Part shown: positions 54,715 through 64,000 of the stretch, piece after piece
Position numbering within the stretch: position 1 is the stretch's first letter
Layout: every line of letters begins with the position of its first letter
Program-made: the position numbers and the translations under genes
The notes under the pieces: model-generated
What the model saw: only the letters and a program-made list of their open reading frames with translations
Databases searched by the model: none
Told to the model about the DNA's origin: nothing
Origin: Diploptera punctata
Lineage: Eukaryota > Arthropoda > Insecta > Blattodea > Blaberidae
Length of the DNA: 64,000 nucleotides
Reading direction: 5' to 3'
NCBI GenBank assembly: GCA_030220185.1
Contig: JASPKZ010004201.1
Span: forward strand, 231,001 to 295,000

Positions 54715-55800
54715 AGAAGAGAAGACAGGTTTTAGGAAAGGAAGAAGCTGCACAGACAACGTATTCACTTGAAAATAAATTAACGAGAAGCGAAGAGAAT
54801 TTAACTTAGAAACGCACATCCTCTTTATAGATTATAAGAAAGCTTTTTATGAAGTGCCTAGGCCAAAATTCTGGAACATACTAAATAAAAAAGGAATTCC
54901 ACTACACTTGATAGTAGTAATTAAAGAATGTATTAAAAAACAAAAAATAAATCAAAGGGAGCTAACAAATATAACAGGAGGAGTTAGATAGGTTATCCAC
55001 CATCAACCACACATTTTAACATTATTTTGATGAAATGATAAGATCATGGAAACAAATAACAACTGTGAGTATTAACTTAGGAAATATTATAATAAAATAT
55101 TAGCTTTTGCAGATGACCAGATTTTAATAGCAAAATTAGAAGAGGAATTACAAAGAATGCTATATAAATTAAACGAAATAAAAAATATATGTAATATGGA
55201 AATATCAAAAAATAAAAAACAATGGCTTTCAAGTGCACTCAACCTGTTCGGACAAAGATAATATTAGAAAATAAACCAATAGAACAAGTGACAAAATATA
55301 ACTTCCTAGGTTACGAAATATCATACACAACGGAAACAGATATAAATAACAAACTAAATAAGTTTAATTATATAACAGGAACACTAAAACGAACTTTGAA
55401 AAATAAAGCCAGAAAAGACTATATAATGAAATTATGCAAGACAATGGCAGTTGCTATTATTACTTATAGATCCGAAACGTGGACAGTGACAACACAACAG
55501 TCTGCCATATTCCTAGCTGCTGAAATGAAATTCCTTAGACCAATAGTAGGATAAAAAACAGACAAAAAGCACAACACAGAAATAAGACAGCAACTGAAAG
55601 TAAAGGAATTAAACACAACAATAGTGAAATACAGAACAAACTGGAAAGAACACTTAGCAAGGATGACAGAACAGAACACCAAAAGCAGCATATAACTATT
55701 CACAAAGAGGAATAAGAAGTTTGGGAAGACCAAAGAAAAGATGGAAAGAACAGCAATTTGCATCCGGAACAGGCCAGCAAAAAGCCTAAATCGTGACGAA
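54715..55800 (+). pseudogene. LINE reverse transcriptase, C-terminal two-thirds
   Basis: Plus-strand frames run KTGFRKGRSCTDNVFT, LETHILFIDYKKAFYEVPRP (motif A), a damaged motif B, ILAFADDQILIAKLEEELQR (catalytic FADD), VRTKIILENKPIEQVTKYNF, LGYEISYTTETDINNKLNKF, TLKRTLKNKARKDYIMKLCK, YRSETWTVTTQQ, and RSLGRPKKRWKEQQFASG. Three or more frameshifts. FADD followed by Q is a family trait shared with 59690-60410 in loose form. Confidence 0.85.
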
Positions 55801-55960
55801 GAAGAAGAAAACATTAACTTTCGTGGCTTGTGTGTTATATTAAATGATTCCATTTCTTGTTTCCCCTTTTGATATTTCACGAGGCCGAAAACGCATGTAA
55901 TAGCTCATCGTTTTACATGTTTATTAAACAGAATTCTAAAATCAGAGGATTCTATTCTAT

Positions 55961-56265
55961 AGTGTTCTGCCCTAGGACAGGTCCTTCATTGCAATCATAG
56001 TATTTACATGCTATGCTTTGCAGCTTTAGTAGGGAATTATAGGTATGGTAGCTTCCCATTGCTTTCCACACCGGGGATGATGATGATGATGATGATGATA
56101 GCCAGATGATGTTCGGAAACCGTTTGGAGCTCAAAACTTCCTGATATTTGTCTTACAGATGAGGAAAAAAAAGAACTCACCCAGGAAGTTTGTCTCGATT
56201 GTGAATCGAACCCGGGCCCGCTGAAAAGGCAGCACGCTACTTCGAGACCACAGCGATGAGCAATC
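55961..56265 (-). repeat. SINE family 1 copy
   Basis: Head on minus strand ending in gaatcgaacccgggcccgct; body shares ttgtcttacagatgagg, (GAT)n and ttcccattgctttccacacc. Confidence 0.85.
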
Positions 56266-56334
56266 AGAGGACATAGTACTGAAAAAAAAAACACTTTTTC
56301 CTGATTTAATCCGATATTTTATATTAATGAAATT

Positions 56335-56440
56335 AACCATGATTTGAGGGAAGTAGATTATACAGGGGATGAATGGAAAACATGTCCGCGCGGCCATGAA
56401 CCTACGTATTCGATAGTGCCAGTTACTTAGTTAATTAGGT
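56335..56440 (+). pseudogene. LINE 3' end, very short copy
   Basis: ccatgatttgagggaagtag, attatacaggggatgaatgg and catgtccgcgcggccatgaa place it in the 14105-15130 family. Confidence 0.7.
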
Positions 56441-57719
56441 AGTGTGGTTTTGATGTTTCAACAACGATCCTACAATTATCATGCCAATTTTTTTTATTTC
56501 GATCACGAAATATGTCCATTTTTTAGATGTTTTCGCTACACCTGTTTATTTTTAAACCAGGTCAACAATAAATTATATAATTGAACAGAATATTGTAAAA
56601 CTGATCCTTGGAATAACATTGTGTCTCTCATGCAATGTGTCCGATTCCCTATCTGATTTAATTTAATGATTTAGGTTTGCAGATTTTTCACAACTATTAT
56701 CCAAATGCCAGAAATTCGGTCTACAATTTTCCTGAATATCATCTTTCATAATTATCATCTTATTCATCAGGGAATTAAGTTTGGAAACGAGAACGATCCA
56801 TGTTACTGAATTAGAAGCGGGTCTTTATATTTTGATAATACATTTCGAGCAAAACATAATCTGTCAAATGAGAATTCAAATGTCTAAATTTCAAGGACAC
56901 AAGAAGCCTCTAAGACGAGGAACAATACCGAACTTAAAGGCCAGACACAGTCACAATATTCAAAACGACTAACTATAATCAATAAGAAAAATAATAATAT
57001 ATATCATCTCTAATCATATTCCAAGCTCGGATAACGATTATTTTTATGTCAGAACAAGAACAGAATAGTTCAAAAAACAATAGGAATTAACATTAAGAGG
57101 TTTATTAATAATTAAGATTTAGAAAAATCTGCAGTGGCTGCTCACGTTTGGTCAGAAAAACACAAAATAGATGTAAACACAACATTAAAACAGAAAACAA
57201 AAATTAACTCACCATATGGGAATAAATCAACAAGCAGACGAACAAGGAAATAATTATGAATTTTGAAATTCCCGGAGAAAGGAACCACATTAGGAAATTC
57301 ATTGGACCACTGGCAGAGGGAGCAGGAGTCAAGACCAGGGCCGACAAACTAGAGAAAAATCAGTCTGTTATCGCTGAACATGGGGCTCAGAAGCCTTAAA
57401 ACATATGTTCAACAAAAACAACCGTAAGAGGTAAGAATACAAGACCAATTATCAATTCCACTCAGAATTAAGTAAAGACGTCAATTTAGTTTATTTTAGG
57501 CACTGTATCCAGGTTCATTTTAGATATACAGTAAGCCTTTATGCGATTCGAACATATAGTGACGCATTGTATACTAGCGTTTGAATTGCGCGGGCGACGA
57601 CTGGGGTTCGGATCTCGCATTGTTTACTGGATAGAAAAAATCGTTAGTTGACGACTCGCGAGTTGAAAGACCCGCGCAGAAATTTCGATATGCGTCTAGC
57701 CTTCCATTCCGGAAGGTTC
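56441..57719. other. No gene recognised
   Basis: AT-rich; a 63-codon open frame at 56781 has no recognised motif. A tRNA-like ggggttcggatctcgc at 57605-57625 may mark an old SINE. Confidence 0.45.
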
Positions 57720-58062
57720 TGTAACACATCTACCCCTCCAGTTTGGCGGATTCGACACACACAAATTTCCATACTAGAAAATCTCAATTGAAAGCCGATA
57801 AAATTCCTTCCCCGGCTTATATAAACTGTTGCCTGGGTTGGGCTCAGTCATTTGTGTTGTGACACGATACAGTTAACTCTGATTAGAAAAACCTGTGGCA
57901 AGCGAAACCATTAGAGACTGGAAATAATTGTGCGACAAATAAACTGAAAAAGAAGAGTAATTACTTCAGTAAGTTGTATGTAAATATTGTGACTGTAAGT
58001 TTAAGTGAACCAAATAAAGTTATTGTGAAAACATTATCTGGACACCTGTCATAATCATTACA
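57720..58062 (+). repeat. Probable solo LTR
   Basis: A 343-bp unit starts TGTAACACATCTACCC and ends ATAATCATTACA, so it has TG...CA ends with TGTAA/TTACA inversion. It holds a TATATAAA at about 57818 and an AATAAA at about 58013 in the order expected of an LTR. No matching second LTR, primer-binding site or gag/pol was found, and flanking bases show no duplication. Confidence 0.45.
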
Positions 58063-58405
58063 AGAAAACAAAGAGAGAACGACCCCCCGGTAGCAAGCGA
58101 AAATAATTCCTAAATATTAACTTATTTTTCAAGTTCCTAAATATTTATTTTTAAAAATTAATTCCCACAATATACAAATTATTCCTGGTTACATAAGGTG
58201 GAAATTTAACACTAAAGTAAGCTATAGTGTTTTCTATATACTTAGGGGGATCACATCAATTTAGCCAATAACCTTGATATTGAAAAAGTCATGGCTAGGA
58301 TTTGCATATAGAAACTTCCAGTTAGTTAAACATTCCAAAAATGTTGTTAATTTTTTACATAATAATACTTTTATTAAAAATAGATTTTTTGTGACCTGAT
58401 CTTGA

Positions 58406-59335
58406 TCTAATATATATAAAATTAATATTTGTTTGTTTGTTCGTACTTTATGCGTGCCCATACCGTTGATCCGATTGTGATGAGGCTTTTGCAAAGAGTT
58501 CAGGAGATTCTCGGGATGAACATAGGCTATAAGTGAGTTGTGTTACTCAACTACTACACCCTTAAAAATTGCCATTTGCAGTGGAAAACGTGAAAAAGTA
58601 GCTCTTTGGACGCTTAAATGGCTTACGCTGCCTAAACCATAACAAATACACAAAATGAATGTACACAGAATTGAATATCTCAAAAAGCTCTACACAAAAG
58701 TCCGCAACAGCACATGTTTATCTCTTACGGATAACTCACAATAACCATTTTTGTTTTTCATTGACGCCAAGAAGATCGAGACAAGTAGGCCTACGTAGAT
58801 TCATGTGCGGGCATTCTTTAAGGATAACTCACAATAACGAATTTTGTCTTTTAACTCATTTATGCCAAGAAGATTGAGATAAATAGATTCCCGGGCAACA
58901 TCGGGTAATCAGCACGGTGAATCTTAAAATAATTACAATATACATTTATAATTATTTCTCATTTTACTTATTCAACTAATCATAAGAAGCACATTAATTT
59001 TTGTCGTTCAGCTCATTTATGCTAAGACGATCGTAATGAGTAGATTCCCGGACAACGCCGGATAATAGCACGGGGTATCTAAAAATAATTACGATATAAA
59101 TTTTTCCATATACGTATTTAACTAAACATAAAACACATTAATTTTCGTATTTCAGCTCATTCATGTAAAGAAGATCGGGATAAGTAGATTCCCGAGCAAC
59201 GCCGGGTAATCAGCATGGGGTAGCTAAAAAATATAAATTTATAATTATTTTTTCTTTCACTTATTCAACTAAACATAAAAGCACGTTAACTTTCATTTCT
59301 TTAGGCGTAACAGCGCACGTCGGGTATTAGTTAGT
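58406..59335 (+). mobile_element. Helitron-like or MITE element with hairpin units
   Basis: The left end (tctaatatatataaaattaa, tttgtttgtttgttcgta) and right end (gcgcacgtcgggtattagtt) resemble ends of a widespread arthropod repeat. Inside are three to four diverged units, each with a hairpin-forming cccgggcaacatcgggtaat-type stretch. A terminal hairpin near a CTAG-like 3' end would suit Helitrons, but I cannot fix the ends. Confidence 0.4.
58854..59290 (+). repeat. Diverged tandem units of about 136-157 bp
   Basis: Units start at about 58854, 59011 and 59155 with ctcatttatgc-aagaagat and carry gtagattcccgggcaac, cgggtaatcagca and attattt...acttattcaact blocks. A partial older unit lies near 58760. 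Confidence 0.8.
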
Positions 59336-59514
59336 TTTCAATATTATTTGTACGTCTGTCATGCTCTGAATCTGTAAAGTCGACTATACTTCTAAAAGCG
59401 CACTGCGAGTTAAAATCTACCATATAAACTAAATTAGTGCAGCTGTATTACCACAATCTAAGATTTTAGATTTTCCTTAGAGATTAAGCCAGTACAAAAA
59501 AAAATATGAAAGAA

Positions 59515-59655
59515 GTTAGCAGTTACAATATTGTCTTACAGATGAGGAAAAATCCCGACAATAGCTTGCCCAGGAATCTTGTCTCTACGCGGGGTCGAAA
59601 CCAGACTTCTGCTTACCAGGCAATTACGTTACCATATACTACAACGGTGAACTCG
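59515..59655 (-). repeat. SINE family 1 head fragment
   Basis: Holds tgtcttacagatgaggaaaa, a ggggtcgaaaccaga B-box remnant and accatatactacaacggtga, a diverged head. Confidence 0.6.
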
Positions 59656-59689
59656 AAACTTCACAAGTTATCATCATCTTCTTCTTCTT

Positions 59690-60410
59690 CTTCTTTCACG
59701 GATTAGGTCTCTGTCTGTTCTGATCTCACATTTGTCCAGCCCAGCGTATTCTTGGTCTTCCTACCGATCTTCGTCCTCCAGGATTATATACCAATGTCAT
59801 CTTTGGTATCCATTCCTCTGTCATTCTCTGCAGATGCTCTATTCAGTTGTTCCTGTGTTGATCTATTTCTTCAAGAAGTGGTTGTACTTTTAGTTCCTCT
59901 CTATTTTTCTCATTTCTAATATGTTATTCTCTTGTAAAACCTTTCACCTCCAGTAGAAAGCTCATTTCCGCTGCCTGAATTTTACTTTTGTCTTTTTCCT
60001 TCAGGACCCAGGCATCACATCCATACATCGCCACTGGTAGTGCCATTGTTGAGTAAAATCTTAGCTGCGTGTCCTTTCTTACTTTGTTCTTCAGAGTTCG
60101 TCTGATTGTTCTACAAATATGTTGAAATTTCTGCATTTTCCTATTTATGTATTGTTTTTCTTCGTAAGTTATATAGCAGTCCAAATACTGGAAGTGTGAA
60201 ACCTGTTCCAACACTTTATCTTCTACTATTATTTTTGTTCGTACTGGGTACCTTCCATGGAATGCCATTACTTTAGTTTTAGATTTTAAAATTATTATAT
60301 TATATTTCTTACGTATTTTATTTAATTGGTAGACTGCTATTTGTAGCCTGTCCTCTTTGTCAAAAATTAATCCAATATCATCAGCAAAACATAATTTCAT
60401 TCAATGTTTT
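59690..60410 (-). pseudogene. LINE reverse transcriptase fragment
   Basis: Minus strand from 60400: MKLCFADDIGLIFDKEDRLQ (catalytic FADD), KSKTKVMAFHGRYPVRTKII, EQVSHFQYLDCYITYEEKQY, CRTIRRTLKNKVRKDTQLRF, MALPVAMYGCDAWVLKEKDK and IQAAEMSFLLEVKGF over 158 unbroken codons, then a shifted frame into the LTERRMPKMTLVYNPGGRRS-like end. RT core upstream of FADD is absent. Confidence 0.85.
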
Positions 60411-60894
60411 ATTTCATCAATGTTTTAATCCCTTATGAACTGCTTGATTCTATTCGTATAGAATGTTGTCTAAATATGTATAAACTTTACAAGTAAAAGA
60501 GCAAATTTAATCAATATAAATTAGCTGGACACAAATAACATCTTATATAAACGTATTTACAAGATTAAGTAAAAATAAAAAATACCATTCTCGTTGATTA
60601 TATAGGCTTGGTAGGCATATTAATCATGGTTACTTTGGGAGATTCTATATTAATTGATTAATTTTCCCTACCCCAATATTTATTTGTTTACCTAAGTTTA
60701 CATTATGAACATATTTTACAGATATGATACAATATGATACAATTTGCAGTCTCTCTTTCCAATTGTCAATAATGATCTGTACTAATTTAATATGCTTTAA
60801 ATTATGTCTCTATTACAAATAATATTACAAATGGCTGACTACATATTCGTAACTGAGTTTATGCAGTGATTAATATTTCAAGCCCACATTTTGG
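60411..60894. other. No gene recognised
   Basis: AT-rich sequence with nothing recognisable. Confidence 0.5.
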
Positions 60895-61095
60895 AAATGT
60901 AGAATCTATTTCTTGAAGGAGTACCAGAGGGAAAACGCTCAGTTAGTAGACCAAGAATGAGTGGGAGAATAACATGAACTATGATTTGAGGGAAGTATAT
61001 TATACAGGGGATGATTGGAAAACATTACCTCAGGATAGGGATATATGAAAATCTTATGTCCGCTTGGCCATGAACCAACGGGTTCGATAGTTAGT
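60895..61095 (+). pseudogene. LINE 3' end, truncated copy
   Basis: gtaccagagggaaaacgctc, agttagtagaccaagaatga, atgatttgagggaagtatat and gtccgcttggccatgaacca: same family as 14105-15130. Confidence 0.75.
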
Positions 61096-61252
61096 TATAT
61101 TCCTAATAACTTCAAAATTACATATGAACCTGCGCGTTCTAAGCATATTTTAATGATTACTTTTATACCGTTGTTGAATATGTTGGTACATGTTAATATT
61201 AATTTATTAAAATAATGAAATTCGACATATTTTTAAAATTAAAATGAGTACA

Positions 61253-61473
61253 TGGTATATCAGCCATCCTTAATTAAAATGCATTTCTGTTTAGAAAACT
61301 TTGTTAATTAGCTAAAACTATGTAAGCGTTTCAGAATATATTCCATCTTCGGCATGTACCAAATGACACGCCGAAGATGGAACATGTTCTTTAAGGCCTA
61401 CATGTTATAACTAATTGACGAAGTTTTTGAAACAGAAATTCATTTTAATCAAGGACAACGGATATATCAGGTA
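61253..61473. repeat. Hairpin-forming inverted repeat
   Basis: Arms of about 100 bases: tatatcagccatccttaatt, aaaatgcatttctgttt and ttccatcttcggc on the left, and their diverged complements on the right (gccgaagatggaa, aacagaaattcatttta, atatatca). Loop about 10 bases. Confidence 0.75.
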
Positions 61474-62237
61474 CTTAATTTAATATTAAAAAATACTAAG
61501 TATATAACCTCTATTGTGATTTACAATGAATTTTATAAGTATTGAGATGCGACGTAACGTGAAATAAAATCTATAACTTCCAAGTATTAAAAATGTTTTA
61601 CAAATTCGTTTCGAAATTCCGCTCATTCTTAAAACTTTGCTTTCAATCCTTATAACACAAATAACTGTTACAAGATGATGTTAAAGATAATGCTTGAATC
61701 TGAAATTGGAAATCTTCATGGAATTGCTCTTTAACCCTTTAGTGATCTTTATGTTCACGACGATGACGATGGTGTGTTCTCATTCCTGATATAAGCTGAA
61801 AGTACTTTACTAACAGAGAATTCAATTCAACGGGAGAAGTAAGGTTGGTTGTACTGACCACTTTACATACACACCCACACTCCATTCTCTTGTAACATTT
61901 AGAGGATGGTTTTGTTCTCCACACTAACATATGGTCTACGCATTTATTCAGTAGGTTTTCTCCCAAATGGAATATAGGCATTATCTAGAATTGAAACAAC
62001 TGTGATTGTAAAATCAAATGTAGGATTTAACTGCATTGAAATTCGAATTTCGTTTCAATTGTTCAAAATTGTATTACCTAGTAATTCGCTAGTCACATGA
62101 TACATGATTCCTGACATTACACAGGATTTAATTATTTGAGGTGAAATCTAAATCTACTGTCAAACGGCAATTTTTGTCAAAGATATTATTTCCCCAATGT
62201 AGATACGGTTAAATCCCGTTGGAAATGGTAACAGAAC
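61474..62237. other. No gene recognised
   Basis: AT-rich sequence; an 80-codon minus-strand frame at 61739-61981 has no recognised motif. Confidence 0.5.
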
Positions 62238-63714
62238 AATTGGACGGCTTTTATATAAAAGGAACCAAGCGCCATTTTTAACATTTTCGAGTTATACCCA
62301 CATGTGAATTCTTATAACTCAAAGAATAATATATTTAAATAGAACCAAGTGATATATAGACTGTACTGGCATCTGTGAATGCCTGAACCAACTACGAAGT
62401 AAAATGTTCATCATCTGTTTTTATTTATACAGAACCATGTACTTTTGTCAGTTGGATCTGGTACAAAAATCAATTGCCCCTGCCAAGAATCCCAATTTTT
62501 TACAAGAGGCATATGTGGGTATATAATACATGGATCCACTTTGGAAAACAAACCAAAAGTTCCTTTTATGTTTGGGTTGAAGGCACTGCAGTTCGTGGTG
62601 CTGAGAAAGTGGATTCCGGTTTGCGAAAACATTTTCTCGTGTTGGAACGAATGTGATATGTCTAATTGTATGCCCTGGCTCATGTGAAGGGAGAACCGAA
62701 ACATAAAAACTGTACTTATGATGAATATACTATTTGATGTTTTACATATGCTTAATTCTATGATGTTAAATTACCTTATTTTAGGACACAGTTATCTCCC
62801 AAATGATTCCGATTTTGGATATGTAGAATCTGCCCTCAAAACCCAACAACGACTATACACTTTGGAGGATTACATTAATGTGATAGAAGGAAGTCGAAAA
62901 AGGGGAAAAAAATTGTGACACAAATGCAGAAGGATGACTTTAAACGGACTAAGGAAATTTAAAAAAATATATCACAAATAGGAAGATGGATTCTGAGGTT
63001 GCAGTTCGTGCTATTATACTTGAGAGGATCAAACCATTTGTTCTTGAAATGAAAACTAGCCATTCGCAAGAAAATTTCATTGAAGTAGATATTAAGAGAT
63101 AACAACGAGGAAGAAAATCAGACAGCTTTCGTTCGGCTAAGTTGATTTCCCTATGAACTGAAGGAAGGCCAATAAGCAAGGAAATGCTTAAGGATCTTGA
63201 ATATGTTTGTCACCTTATACCAAAATATGTCTGCCTTTCTATAATGAAACTAAATTCCAGTACTGAGGTTGAAGATGACACAAATGGTTCTGGAACGGTT
63301 CTGACTAAAATAGAAGAAGATGAATGAATGGAATGCTAATAATGTCATTGTACGTAATTGTGTGAAAAGTTATATTCATTGGTTCCTCACATGTAACTTT
63401 TCATATATATTTCAAATATAAATAATAATTTATATGTTAATTCCCAATGATTTGTTGTTAAAATTCATTTGGTTCCTTTTAAATAAAATCAATTAGAATT
63501 GATTTAAAGAGATTCAACAACCATTTTCAATTATTGGGGTATGAATAAAGGGAAAATTTTAATGGAATGTATAATAGTAAAACCTAAGTTATCCTAATAC
63601 ATTTTTCCCAAAAAATGAAGTTTTACATTTTTTTAAATGAGAATAATTTTAAAGAGGTTTTTCTCAGTTTTGAATGAATGGTGGTTGGTTCCTTTTGTAT
63701 AAAGTCGTCCAATT
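62238..63714 (+). mobile_element. TIR transposon with decayed transposase-like gene
   Basis: Inverted ends of about 29 bp: left aattggacggcttttatata then aaaggaacca; right its complement (tggttccttttgtataaagt, cgtccaatt). Extra ggttcc/ggaacc words lie inside both ends (62343, 63383, 63469). The interior carries a plus-strand reading frame in pieces. Length 1,477 bp, probably somewhat deleted. Confidence 0.65.
62440..63330 (+). pseudogene. Transposase-like protein, fragmented
   Basis: Pieces in order: RHMWVYNTWIHFGKQTKSSF and YVWVEGTAVRGAEKVDSGLR (62474-62656), LGHSYLPNDSDFGYVESALK and TQQRLYTLEDYINVIEGSRK (62718-62918), then VTQMQKDDFKRTKEI and, shifted, KSDSFRSAKLI-like text and GRPISKEMLKDLEYVC-like text to 63330. 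The YN-IH, VRGAEKV and HSYLPND-DFG-E words recur in an arthropod family of repeated, uncharacterised proteins. Acidic residues there suggest an RNase-H-like nuclease, but that is inference. Multiple stops and a missing section between 62656 and 62718. Confidence 0.55.
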
Positions 63715-64000
63715 ATCCTTATTCAATTCAAATTACTCCATTTTAGTTCAGTCACTTAAGAGTTTCTCTTTGTTTTAACTTCTCCATTTTTAGGAAATTT
63801 TACATGTTTCTTTACCTCCCGGACCTGTCAGGAGAGGATTTTAAACTCTGAATCACATACACAGCTTTTTGATGCCGGATGAGTGATCAGCTCTATTCTA
63901 GAGTCACTTCCAAGACATCACGAATTCATACCTTCCTACTAAACAAGGCGAATACGTTGATTACGATGGTGAAATAGTGTTCGTTGACTATTTGAACCTT
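63715..64000. other. No gene recognised
   Basis: Short flank at the right edge with no recognisable feature. Confidence 0.5.

Noticed and set aside
62411..62704. 97-codon minus-strand frame
   Set aside because: Opposite the transposase-like text, which has recognisable motifs on the plus strand.

Overview
The window looks like an intergenic or intronic stretch of a large, AT-rich, transposon-loaded insect genome. The styles of LINE, Penelope and mariner-like remnants and the abundant tRNA-derived SINEs suggest an insect, possibly a cockroach-like polyneopteran; that placement is inference. No bacterial features, rRNA genes or CRISPR arrays were seen. Almost every long reading frame is a fragment of a mobile element or a by-product of a simple repeat.

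One convincing host gene was found, on the minus strand. Exon 1 (33650-33600) has a TATA box and encodes a signal peptide ending at a GTAAGT donor. Exon 2 (24796-23360) follows a good acceptor in the same phase. Together they predict a 495-residue secreted protein without Cys or Trp. It has four 11-residue repeats, a long Tyr/His/Asn/Thr/Pro-rich middle with YYT-NPN motifs, and an Ala-rich helical C-terminus. I do not recognise it; a structural secretion (silk, glue, egg covering or cuticle-like) is a guess. Its 8.8-kb intron holds a SINE, an inverted Penelope pair, a nine-copy 35-bp tandem repeat, a decayed Tc1/mariner-like element and a fold-back element with thirteen 99-bp repeats.

Layout. 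1-8.1 kb: LINE endonuclease and RT fragments, a decayed transposon-type gene with a 217-bp internal duplication, and a 558-bp TIR element inside a LINE. 8.9-15.1 kb: a CR1/L2-like LINE tail, a deleted mariner and four LINE RT fragments. 15.4-21 kb: a pogo-like remnant, an inverted pair of tRNA-headed SINEs, a full SINE and long-TIR elements. 21.4-33.7 kb: SINE and LINE pieces, then the host gene. 34-45.5 kb: SINEs, LINE tails, a Tc1/mariner-like element with transposase remnants and microsatellites. 46.0-49.2 kb: a young head-to-head pair of Penelope-like elements (RT plus GIY-YIG endonuclease) inserted in a SINE with an 11-bp target duplication. 49.5-64 kb: more LINE and SINE copies, a pogo-like MITE, a probable solo LTR, a hairpin-containing repeat and a 1.5-kb TIR element with a decayed transposase-like gene.

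The best leads are the secreted repeat protein, hammerhead-like motifs at the 3' ends of both Penelope families, and the fold-back minisatellite element.
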